From Gonapodya prolifera JEL478 (taxonomy: Eukaryota; Monoblepharomycota; Monoblepharidomycetes; Monoblepharidales; Gonapodyaceae), in the NCBI GenBank assembly GCA_001574975.1, contig KQ965757.1:12037-76036 (forward strand): a stretch of 64,000 nucleotides of DNA, written 5' to 3'. The number at the start of each line of letters is the position of its first letter. Positions within the stretch are counted from its first letter, which is position 1. Below the pieces are notes generated by a model. It saw only the letters and a program-made list of their open reading frames with translations, had not been told where the DNA came from and did not search any database. The position numbers were made by a program, and so were the translations under genes. Shown piece by piece: positions 35,854 to 46,600 of the stretch.

Positions 35854-36554
35854 TTAGTGTGAAATTTCAAGATTTGTAAAGCGGTGACACAAAAATAGCC
35901 GGCATGCGGTTAGCGTCAACGATTTAACGAAATGATGATTTTGGTTATGGATAATTCCGGAGTTTACTTCACAAGCCCGGCACTTGAGCAGGGTAGAGGA
36001 GTGGGAAAGCGTCGATGTGCATGAAAATACATTGGCCACTTACCAGATCGTAGTCAGGGCATTCGAGGCTGAAGTGAATTTACGGGTCGTAAGAACCAAT
36101 AAAAATCCAATCTGTCAGCATTAGGACCCACCACTATAAGCGAGAACCAGCAAAGTCGACGGAGTTGCAATGGTTGCACTTGACTCATATGTGTGCGATC
36201 TTCTGAAGGTCCATGGGCAACGTGTCAAACTCAGTGCGTCCAGATGATCTCACATACTACGGAATGAAAAGGGGGTGGAATCACTTAATAAACATTTATT
36301 TTGACATATGCAACTCACCATTCCACCTCAAAGTCGGAGGACCAAGTGCAGGGTATGTTCGTCTGGTATGTTGTAATCAGCGAGTGAACGACCATCCTCA
36401 AGCTGCTGCCCTGCAAATATAAGGCGCTGTTGATCAGGCGGAATGCCTTCTTGATCTTGAATCCGCTCCTTAAATCTCTTTATGGTTTCATTGAAACTTT
36501 CTGGGACAACATTAGTGGTCTTTCCTGTGAGTGTTATCACAAATATCTGGATTT
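35854..36554 (-). pseudogene. Ubiquitin-like domain fused to ZZ zinc finger, copy A (broken)
   Basis: From about 36552 downward the minus strand encodes a near full-length ubiquitin domain: [60 protein letters not shown], then [14 protein letters not shown]. At the place of Arg74 there is a TGA (36328-36330), followed by codons for Gly-Gly-Met and a GTGAGT donor. The hydrophobic patch (Leu8, Ile44, Val70) is kept. Lys6, 29, 33, 48 and 63 are replaced by Ile, Arg, Gln, Gln and Asp; Lys11 and Lys27 remain. After the intron comes FDTLPMDLQKIAH, then CNHCNSVDFAG, LECPDYDL and CRACEVNSGIIHNQNHH, a ZZ zinc finger like that of copy B, but with further stops. It looks like a once fused ubiquitin-ZZ gene, now decaying. 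Whether the ubiquitin part is still expressed is open. Confidence 0.7.
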
Positions 36555-37420
36555 GTCGTGGTTCGGTCTCCTTTGCCGATTTGAGGCGGTGATTCGAGTA
36601 GATGTTGTAGTCAACCGCAAGATCCTTTGGGGAATGGCTTCAATAGACGGTGATTTGAGAGAATGGATAGATGTAGGAGGAGCCATCTGTGAGATCCTCT
36701 GGTCACTTGCTTTCTGGACTTGTTCCGCAGTTATTGCAGGCCTGGCTTCCTGGAGTACCGGACTCGGCTTCTTTGCCACAGTATAGTTCATCTTTCCACG
36801 AGTTCTCTTGATTCGAACATCGTTATCATTTGCCTAGCAACGATAACGTTGACGAAAGATAATACCCATGTCAAGCAGAGCTAATGCGTATCACCTTGAA
36901 GAAACTGCGTCGCACAGCTTTCTTCGTTGCTTGGCCGAAGAACAGATCAAGCTCGCCTGTTGGAAATCAAATCCAATAGTTAAGAAAGGAATGAGACGTT
37001 TGGACCGGATCCGCGTTCATCTGGGATCACACCGAGCACCCACTAGCTTTGAGTCCAACATTTTCAACCAAATTGTTGATTAGCATTGCTACCGGTGCCT
37101 TGGAGCAGCATTTCGTACAGTAAGAACCCTCTTTGAGCTCTACCTCACTGAAAGGGAAGACCAGGCGTGAATCGGCGAAAATAAAGCATAAATTTCGATC
37201 AACGGAGCGAATGGAGGACGTGATGGAGTGCAGGGACGTTGAGCGAATCGATTGGTGCCCATGAATGGAGTGACTCACTCTCTGAAATCTATCTTCACCT
37301 TAACCACCTCGACGCGTTCTTCGTTGACAGATTCCCTTACGATGGCTGTTGCAGGCCTGTAGCGGATCGTGGAGGCGACCATTGCTGAGAGTCGTTCTGT
37401 CAATGAGCGCGAACCACAAG
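36555..37420 (-). other. Exon-like stretches upstream of copy A
   Basis: The minus strand has short protein-like stretches that may be 5' exons of copy A or of a lost gene: MVASTIRYRPATAIVRES, then NEERVEVVKVKIDFRE ending at a GTGAGT donor (about 37280), then ELKEGSYCTKCCSKAPVAML with three close cysteines after an acceptor (about 37145). Close to the ubiquitin domain comes [20 protein letters not shown] in the same frame as it. Stops separate the stretches. I do not recognise a domain. Confidence 0.35.
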
Positions 37421-37510
37421 ACCACAGGACACGGAAGTCATAGGGCGTCCGACGATGGACGAGAGAGAAACAAACTCGAAAATTTATTCTGAAAATCAAC
37501 ATCGATATCC

Positions 37511-38306
37511 CTAGTCGTCGCTAGAGTCATCAGAACCATCACTTTCAAAGTCGCCACAACCAGGCTCGTCGTCCCTACCCTCCTTGTCATCACCATCGCT
37601 CTCCTCTTCTTCCACTTCTTCTTCCCACTTGGAATTGTACAGAGGAGACGCAAAAATGGCAGGCATGCGGTTGGTGTCGGCGATCTTGACCAGATGATGG
37701 TCTTGTTCGTGTATGATTCCAGAATCCACTTCGCAGGCGCGGCACTTTGTTGGGGGTATATCTGAAGCCATGGAGGACTTACCAGATCATAGTCGGTACA
37801 TTCGAAGCTTCCCCAAAAGACATTGTCAACAACAGGCGATGCACCAACCTTGCCAGTAATCAGAACTCACCACTTGAAGGGAGGGCCGGCAAAGTCAACA
37901 GAGTCGCAGTGATTGCACTTGACTTCAACGTGCGAGATTTTCTGTGGGTCAACAGGAAGAGCTTCAAACTCTGTTCGTCCAGAAGATCTCCCATACAGAA
38001 TGACCTACCATTCCACCTCCAAGTCGGAGGACCAAGTGCATTGTGCTTTCGTTTTGTGTGTTCTAATCAGCAGCGGCTAAGGCGTTCGTGTTCCTCTATC
38101 CTCGATTGCGCATCTTTCAGGCTTTCTTCAGCAGCGGCCTTTCTGGAAATCAGTGCAGCAATGGGCTGCGATTCGCCGGACATCTCGGGACCGCAAGGAC
38201 GAAGGAGGCGACAATGGGGACAGGCGATGGGGATTTCAGAGAGAAATTTGGGAAAGGACGGAAGGTTGGTGAGGAAGGGAGTGGAAAGGTTGGCATGAGG
38301 ACGCAC
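37511..38306 (-). CDS. ZZ zinc finger protein with ubiquitin remnant, copy B
   Basis: Tandem relative of copy A. A first frame (38306 down to 38067) reads MSGESQPIAALISRKAAAEE and a short coiled coil. Just downstream, in another frame, lies TQNESTMHLVLRLGGGM, clearly the last strand of ubiquitin ([15 protein letters not shown]) with Arg74 changed to Gly; the rest of the fold is missing or decayed. A 40-nt intron (37969-38008) leads to FEALPVDPQKISHVEV, then CNHCDSVDFAGPPFKWF, ECTDYDLCRACEVDSG and IIHEQDHHLVKI. The cysteine pairs and DYDLC pattern fit a ZZ finger, with the distal His pair. The tail is strongly acidic (EEEVEEEESDGDDKEG, DDSSDD), with a stop at 37511. The ZZ part is intact. ZZ fingers bind protein N-termini or SUMO. 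The start and first exons are unsure. Confidence 0.55.
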
Positions 38307-38475
38307 ACCTAAAATCTTTCAGCAAAGAGTGAATTTTACTACAATTCGTAATGCAATTGCTATCTACAAGTCTCAATTTCAGTCGAGAATGGAGGTCGCG
38401 CTTTTGTCTCGAGGCAACGTGAGCAGGCAGTTGACGTTGCGAGAGCGGACAAAAGACGCTTTGACAGATGTCAGT
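38307..38475. other. Intergenic between copy B and the coiled-coil gene
   Basis: About 170 bases. It must hold the promoter of copy B and the 3' UTR of the next minus-strand gene. No motif is assigned. Confidence 0.3.
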
Positions 38476-40477
38476 CTAGTGACCACGCGGTTCCCCACCA
38501 TCGTCGACAGAGTTACCGACAACATCCGTCTTCCAATGTTCTAGTGTTACCCCATCGTCTTTCACCACCAGGATCTGGAAGATGGACCGCTTGCCCTCAT
38601 TTATGCAAGGCTCGTGTAGCTGCGTATTTTGCCGATGGGATCGACAAAAGGGGCACTGGAACTCCTTCTTGAAAGCGTACCTCTGTGACCGGCACTTCTT
38701 TTCTTGCAAGACTCGAACAACGCTCTCGCCAGCGTGGGGGGTATACGCTATACCACATTTAGAAAACCGTTTGTGAGACTGCGATTGTTGCCAATGCGAT
38801 AAACTGTACTAACCTGAAACTTTTTTCGGCCCCTGATTCAACACGGTTTGGTTGGTTCTGGACGCAGACGACGCCAATACGTCCAAATCATTGTAAGGAC
38901 CATCAACCTTCTTTTGCTTGCGACGGGGGCTGGGGACGTAGTCTTCAAGATCTCGTCGTCGTCGCTTGGACTTTGCAGCCGACTTTGGACGTCTCACTGC
39001 CGTGCTTTGCGCCCATCCTCGATTTGGGGCCTTGCCGCCATGCGCGACTTTGCTACTCCATGCAGCGCCTTCAAATGCACTGGAAACATGTGCGTTGTTA
39101 AGAAGATCAACCACTCAACGGTGTCACTGCCCGTAACTTACAGTTGATCCAAGTCCTCAAATCCGCTTTCTGCAGGGGGTCCCTCTGACGCAGGATAGAA
39201 TGTTTCCTCTTTGGGGATCGCGTCTGCTTGCTCATTCAGGGGAAGCCGGCCATCTGGTGTCAGGGTAGACCGTGTCAGAGGGTACAACGCTCGGTAGCCC
39301 GGCAGGATCGTGTCTACAGTTGGCAGGGGGACCACTCCCACTTCTTCACTCAGGTGAGGCGCGTCTGGAGCAGAGGGAATCGCATCCTTTTGATCGCCCA
39401 GGGGAGGAGCTTATGGTGCCACGAGGATCATGTCAGTTTGGTCCCTCTGGTGATGTGCCTCATTTTGCGCCGGCGCCGGGGGAATCACGTCCACTTGTTC
39501 ACCCTGGTAAGGCGCACACGTTGCGGGAGAGTGAGCAAGCAAGCGTGGGCGGAACTGTTTGGGAGATGGACATGGAAACAACATAAGTACTGTTTCGTGC
39601 TGTGAATCAAAAGGGAGAAGAGAGGTGGCCCCTTGCCGCGCCAGAGAACTTACCTCATCAGTTATTGTTGTAATGGAATATTCACTAAGCGCATTCCGGT
39701 CGGTCGTAGAGGAAGTCGGCTCGTCAGGCAAGTTATCTCGAATTTTGCCAAGGATCACAGTTTGTAAGGGGATCAGTGACAGCGCACTGGCAGCCTCATG
39801 ATCTGCCAACGTCCGGTTTGCGATTGCGCCCATCCGAGCGGTCCTCCAATCGGAGCCAGTGTGATCAAGCTCTGACCCCTGGTACGGTGGACTTGAGGAG
39901 TTGCTCATCGATGGTTCGGACAGCGTTTCGGGTGATGGGACTGCTGTTGGCGAGGATGAGGAATTCCACAGGGCTGGTCTTGCCTCCGTCTGAAGACCCT
40001 GCTGTACATTCTGACGTTCCGCCAGTGCAGGAACTTTCCCCTCAATTGTAGCCAAGACGGCTTGATATGCTTCACTGAGGAAGTCAGATGTAGCTTTCTG
40101 TATGAAACCACCTCAATCAGAGGAGCTCGATTTACCACCAGCGCAGGTACTTGAATGAAAATACGCACCGCTTTGAGTTCCTTGATAACGTGGGCCGACA
40201 CCTCCTGAATCGCCTTATCCACTGATCCTTTCCGGCGCGTTCGCTCTTGTGAGGCACGCTCGAGCTCCGAAGTAGAGAACGCGAGCTGCCTGTCGATGGT
40301 GTCGAACGCTCTCTTTGCATCGTCCCAGCTTTTCCGGTCAGCTTGGACTTTGGCTCTCCATTCGGTCTCGAGATCGATGCACTCCCTGAGACTCTGCTGC
40401 TCCGCTACAAGTCTTTTTTCGGCGGCCTCCCGGGGGGAAACGAGCACATCAATGGGTTCGGCCTGTTCGCGGGACAT
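38476..40477 (-). CDS. Coiled-coil, Cys/His-tailed hypothetical protein
   Basis: Not recognised. The start at 40477 (MSREQAEPIDVLVSPREAAE) opens a strongly helical region, LVAEQQSLRECIDLETEWRA to DRQLAFSTSELERASQERTR, probably a coiled coil. After an intron comes KATSDFLSEAYQAVLATIEG and a Ser/Pro-rich region (about 39950-39660). A stretch of short degenerate repeats follows: GEQVDVIPPAPAQ, RDQTDMILVAP, GDQKDAIPSAPDAPHLSEE. Within it an in-frame TAA lies at 39411-39413, removable by a 36-nt GT...AG unit (39387-39422). A basic exon (KSAAKSKRRRRDLEDYVPSP) suggests nuclear import. The last exon has a Cys/His-rich patch: NCGIAYTPHAGE, KKCRSQRYAFKKEFQCPFCR, HEPC, perhaps a degenerate zinc site. 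It ends at 38476. Possibly one gene of about 550 residues with a premature stop or micro-intron. Confidence 0.55.
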
Positions 40478-40664
40478 GCTCCACGATGAGAGCGAGGCGA
40501 CTGGGAACAAACAAAATAGAGCGACGGAGCGACGGGGATTGCAGAGACGGAGTTTGGTGAAGCGAGGAAGTGGATGGTGCAGGGAAACTGAGGTCACAAC
40601 TCTTCCCAGTCAGGTCAACCGGAGTGTGTTTTCCGCACGACACACCGACGCAATCCGCTGCAGC
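40478..40664. promoter_or_regulatory. Bidirectional promoter
   Basis: Only 187 bases separate two divergent start codons, so both core promoters must overlap here. No TATA box is obvious. The arrangement suggests shared regulation of the coiled-coil protein and the RG-rich chromatin-like protein. Confidence 0.5.
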
Positions 40665-43600
40665 ATGTCCGGGCGCGGGCGCGGACGCGAACGGGGTCCG
40701 TGGGCAGCTGCCGCGGGAAGAGGAAGGGGAGGTACTGTCAGCGTTGCAACCGCTGACGACAGCGCGATGGTGCCTGGAGGAGCGGCAGCGACAGTGATGA
40801 TACCTGGGCGAGGAAGAGGACGAGGAAGGGGTGGAGGCAGGGGACGCGGGCGGGGACGGGGACGGGGCGCGAGAGGAGGTGGAGCAAGCGCTTCTGCAGT
40901 GGCGACGACAAGAACCGCTGTTGAGCTGAAGCGGGAGGAAGTGCACGAGGCAGAAGAGGCAACAACAAATGAAATGCGCAAGGAGCGAAGACGGTCGAGT
41001 CGGTTTCGGATCGAAGACGACGACGACGACGACGACGACGAAGACGTTGTGCCCGTTCAAGTGTCTAAGCCAGCTGTCGCCACTGGAAAAGCAGAACCAG
41101 GAGACGAAAGCGGGGAAGAAATCGACACGAGCGAGAGTGCAAGGGAACATTCTGCAGTGATGGTGGAGAGCGCGAGTGAGGAGGACGACGAGGGGGAGGA
41201 CAGCTCAAGCCAGGCCGAATCGCTGCGTTCCAGTAGCGCAGGAGTAGTTCTGGCAGCAGTTTCTGTGCAAGCTGTTGAGTCGCACCACCCCGCAGAGAGC
41301 GCGGTTGTGACAATCGCAGCCTGTCCCCCACCCAGTGCACCTCCTGCACCTCCGGTTGTTCCCGCTCCAACTCCCATCTCGTTCGCTGCTTTACCACTGC
41401 TCGGGGCCGTCACCTCAAGCTCCTCTCTGTCTTCACACTCATCAGCCACATCTATGGCATCGCCTCCTCCAAATCCCCAGTCTCAATCCTCTACCCAATC
41501 ACGACTCACCCTCAAACTCCCTCTCAATCGTCTCAACGGCCCACCCACCCTCTATCACAGCCACTCGTACTCGCCGGCTCCCAAGTCCCAATCCATTCCA
41601 CGACCTTACTCGGCGCAGCCGTTTGGGGCGCGCCGCAAAACCGCGTCGCTCTCACATTCCCTCTCGTCCGCGAACCTTGGCGCACCCTCCCACTCCTCGA
41701 CGCACAGAAACGCCACAACTCCCGTCATCTCTGCCAACCCCGCCCTGCCTGCCATAAAGGTGACACTCGACATCACTGCATCCAACTGCACTTCGTTTAC
41801 AATCAAGTGGATCGACCCGGATTGGAACCCACGCAACGGAGGTGAGCCACACATTCACCCTTTCCAATCTTGTCCACTTTAACACATGTCGCGTCACTTC
41901 TAGAACCCTCTTATACGGTCGATCTCCTCCCATTCCCTTCCCCTCCTACCCCAGCCCTATCCACACCACAACCCTCAAGTGATCCCGCCTCCACCGGCGC
42001 TGCACCACCACCGCCCACGTACCCCCCAGCACCCACATGGACGCGCTCCTTCATCGGCCCATCTACGACACACACTGTCCATGGCATCCCGACCGGCCCA
42101 TCGCCCACGACGCCCGACAGCGCGCGGACGGCGCGGCGACGACCGCTAGAGAAGGATGAGGCGGTGCTCTGTAGAGTCGCACGCTGGGATAGGTTTGGCA
42201 GTCAGAGGGCCGAGGGTGCGTGTTGGGCTGGTGTCGGAGTGTGCGGAGGTAAGTTCCGGAGCGGGGGAGGGTCGTCGTGGGGTGCTGTGGGGGCTTGGCG
42301 CCTGTGGCGATTGGCCGACTGCGGGAGGTGGCCGAAAGCTGTCGGAACGTATCGTATTGGAGTCCATTTCCAGGGTTCCGCGATTGTTCATCTCACCACA
42401 TCTAATTGTTTCCCTCCTTCGAACACGCTTTAGTCCTCTCGCCAAACCCACCGGCCTCGCTCTCCGTCCTCCCGCAAACCCTCACCGTTCTCCCCCTCAC
42501 ATTTCGCCCGCCCGCATCCGTCATCCACCCGGCCTATTACCTCCCTGCACCACCCGCTCCATTACCCACACTCGCATCTCTCCCCCCAAATGCCTCCAAA
42601 GCCGGCCAACCAGCGCCCCTAGCTCTATCGTCCAGCCTCCCCGCGCTCCCTTCCTCGATCGCTCTGGGGCCCGCGTTTTGGCAGAGAACGACCCGCGGTG
42701 GCGCGAAGGAGACTGACGACGGTGGAGCGGGAGTGGGGAGGGAGCGGCAGTCGGGGTTGAAGGATATGAAGCCGCCCGAGGAACTCGTCGTTGGGGCGTG
42801 TGCGCATATTGAGTGGGTCGTGGAAGGAAGGAGGAAGAGCGGTTTGGTAGCGGGCTGTGAGGGATGGAGTCAAATATGGAGAGGTGCCGGGGAGAGAAAA
42901 GTGTCGGAGTTGGTGAAACTGGCGGTGCCTTTGGAGAACAATGTGAAGATGGTCGTGGTGGGGGATGAGGTTGGAGAGCTTCCGGTGGATATTGAAATGA
43001 GGGTTCGCGGGTTCGTCAGCGGAAGTCCGGGACCAGCGAGTGGAGCTGTTTCGTGGAAGTTGACTCGACGCAGCGTTAATAGCGTGGTGGAAGGTGCGAC
43101 GGAGGTCGCGAGTACACAAGAAGCCGAGGCAGAGAATGTGCAAGCTGCTCAAGTACAGCCGAGGGATGAGGACGCTATCATGGTTGTGGATTCTGACGAT
43201 GATGGCGATGTCGAGATGCAAGACGACGCCGAGCCTGATGACAGTGAGGACTATACTGACGATGCAGAGGACAGCTGGTGGCCTCAGGAGCCAGTGTACG
43301 ACTCCGTCTCACTCGCGCCTGTGTTGAATCCTCGTCCCGAACCTCTTGTTCATACTCCGCCGAAACCCCACATGCCACCATCTCCGACTCCGACTCCTCG
43401 CTCTTCACCTCCTCGCTCGCCTATTTCAGAGGACGTTCCGCCCTGGGAGGCTACCGATATCCTCGACAGCTGGGTGACCCGGGACGATCCCATCGACAAT
43501 GAGAAAGGGGATGTCCTGGAGAGAGATTTGGTGCTTGTGACCGGAGTCGCCGCGCCGGTACTGAGACGCGTAGGAGGCACTGACGCGTGGGAAGGAGTTT

Positions 43601-46600
43601 GGGATCAGCAAGTCGATGATGCGGGCGGGGATTTGGTGGACGATTGGTTGGTTTCGGATGAAACTGTGTATGATAATGCCCCAAGCTCTGAACAGCACAA
43701 GCCCAAGCCCAGTTCTGCGAAAGATCCCGTGTGGGTGGTGGAGGTTCCGGATGGAAGGAGTGTTGTTGTCGAGGTGTCTGGTGGCGGTCCGAGCGCGTTA
43801 GATCAGCAAGAACATGATCTGGAGAGCACCAGGGGAAACAAGGTGGACGGGCTGATCGAACTGCCACCAAACACAAACGGCTCTGCTTCACCAATGAACT
43901 CGTTAGAGTCAGGAACTAGTACCACATTTATCCCAAGAGCGCCATTTGCCGGACGCCGGCGATTCTTCCCTTCTCTCACACACCGCGCTCTTGTGGTTGC
44001 AACCCACCCTTATGCGTCAAGACTCCGACCTTTCTCGGCGCGGAGCGAGCCGAGTGAATTGGTGGACAGAGTAGAAGCAGTGGAGATGGTGCATCCTCAT
44101 TCTGATGGGATCCAGGCAAGGGGCAGAGGAAGGGGTAGGGGTAGGGGGAGGGGAAGAGGAAGGGGAAGGGGAAGAGGAAGGGGAAGAGGAAGGGGAATGG
44201 GAATGGGAATGGGCAGAGGAAGGGGCAGGGGAATGGTAACGGGGAGGGGAACAGGAACGGGAACGGGAAGGGGAACAGGGAGGGGTCGAGTTGTGCCCAT
44301 CGGGTGGGAAGCTGGACATGTTAATGCCACCATACCTGAAGCACCTGAGGATCCAACGGAGCCTGATTTTCTCTCAAGTATTTTCAACATTTATCGTCCG
44401 GACGCTCTTGTTTCGGACGTCTCCTCTACCGTATCCCCGCGTAGGGCATCCTCCCCGCCAATGCGTTCTGCCCCTTCGTTGACGCCAACTCGGATAGGAT
44501 CCCGGGGACGGTCAAAGCCGGCGACACTGGTACTCATCGCGCAGAGGTATGATCCACGACAGGATCTAGTCAGAATGTACGACGAGACAGGCTCGAAAAT
44601 GGGGCGGAAGCGGAAGCCGTTTGTCAACGTTGAGACGGTTGGAAGAGGCAGTAACAGAGTCATGGTTGCGGTGAGAAGGAGCACGGTTTTTGCGAGATTC
44701 GAGGATCGTGGAAGAGAGCAGCGAGGGAATGTTTTCGCGGAGCAACAAAAATCAACAAATGCGGGAAATATTGACGTTGAAGGACCCGAATCGGACGATC
44801 AGTTCATTATTGTGGACAGCTCTGCGGTGGATAGTGACTCGAGTTCTGACGCGGAAACAGAAACCTCTGATGACGTGATTGACATGCAGCTGGATGTCCC
44901 CGAGAGCAGACATATTACTACCAAAAACTCTCTTTCGAATGCCCGAAGGCCTGTTGTCTCAGAATATCCTGTCACCTCCCGACCAAGATCGACAGAAGTT
45001 TCAAACGCAGGCGATCTTGATCCGCCGGCTGCAGAAGAGCCCCAGGCGGACTTCGCACGTGCAGAGGATGACAATCCAAGCACCCCAGTTGATCCCACAG
45101 GACCCGGACACCCTAATAAGCCTTTAACGATAGAGAAATTATCGGAGGAATCCACATTGATAGATGGACGAGGCCTTAATCCAGGGACAACCTCTGGAGA
45201 AGAACCGCGCCTGGAGGATACTGCAAGTGAGCACAGCTTGTGGAGCGAAAATGAACAAGAGGTGAGTTGTTGGACGAAAAGTGATCCCGAAGAAGTTCAT
45301 CTCACCTGTTTTTTTCTATTGGTGATCTTAGACACATCCTGGGAACGCGGGACCGTCCATGATTTGTGACGTGGCAAAGTCAGGAGAACTTGAAACCCCT
45401 CTCGGAAGTTCACAGCCGTCAAGCTTGCGAACTTCGCTCCATGGATTTTCCTCTGCAATCGCTAGTGCAGCTGCAGGACTGAAACGTGGGTTTCTTTCGG
45501 AAATCAACGCCATTCAACCTACCTCCACATCCACCGAAGAAGATTGGATATCAAGTTCAGAAGGGTATCGATCTCCCGAGCGCGCTGCCGATGTGGGGCT
45601 TCCCTTGGCGGCTGCAGCAAGTGAAGGGAGAGGACTCGTTCAATCACCTTTGCCGTCGGGGACTTTACTGGAACGAGAACCTTTGTCTACCGATGAAGTA
45701 ATGGATGTCACCTCACTTGGGTCGGATTATTCCAAATCAGCGGAGCAATGGAACGCCAATGCCAACAATGATTTGAGTGGCAATGGAGAACCTGGACGAT
45801 TCTATCCTCAGGCGCCCTCGGGATTAATTGCGCATAATGAGAGCGGCGTGGGGACCTCAGTTGAGAGAGAAGTTCCTTTGCTCTCCGTGCTGCAACCCTC
45901 CCTGTACTCACATGGCCCGCAGTCTGCACAACCGAAGCAAGCAAATGTAACCTTCGAAGAGTCACAGGATGACGATGTGGATGTTCTGGGTGTCAGTGAC
46001 GACGAGCGATGGACGAATTCGGTAATTCTTAACGAGACAACGGAGCCGACCCGCAAACGATCAATCAGAGGTGCTGCACCTGGAGTGACACCCCCCGCCA
46101 ACAGATCAGACAAAGCGCGACGTTCCCTTCCACCTGTGCCTTTGGAGATGAACACGTCCATCTCAACCAGCATACCCGTAGAAGATTTTAATTCGAGGCG
46201 AGCGCACATGAGTGGCTCACGCGGAAGCCCTTCGAGTCCCTCATCACAACCACCGGTTCCCGGTATAAGGGCATTAAGCGTGACGACACGCCATTCCCGA
46301 CGCTCCAGCACGTCTTCAAGTGTAGTGACTGGTCGCAGTTCTGGAAAGTCGAAACGTTCACCCAGTCTCTCCGTACATAGTGGCGGGAGATCGCAGGCAC
46401 TCCTGCGTGCTGAAACAGAAAGTGCCATAAATGTGGAAATCGTTGATGCCGACGACGATATAGACGAGCTCGCGATGGATTACAAGACTACAGGGTCGTG
46501 GGTGTCAATTTTGAGACCGCTCGAGGCACCAAGGAAGCGCCCTTGTAGTACAGAATCTATTCTGTCACAACCACTGCCCAAAAGGCCGCGGATCAAAAAC

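Noticed and set aside
36328-36330. TGA in the ubiquitin domain read as selenocysteine
   Set aside because: Arg is invariant at this position in ubiquitin, CGA to TGA is a single transition, and fungi of this type are not known to use selenocysteine.
44097-44390. Minus-strand frames of Pro/Leu/Ser repeats
   Set aside because: These are the complement of the RG-coding minisatellite and have no independent support.
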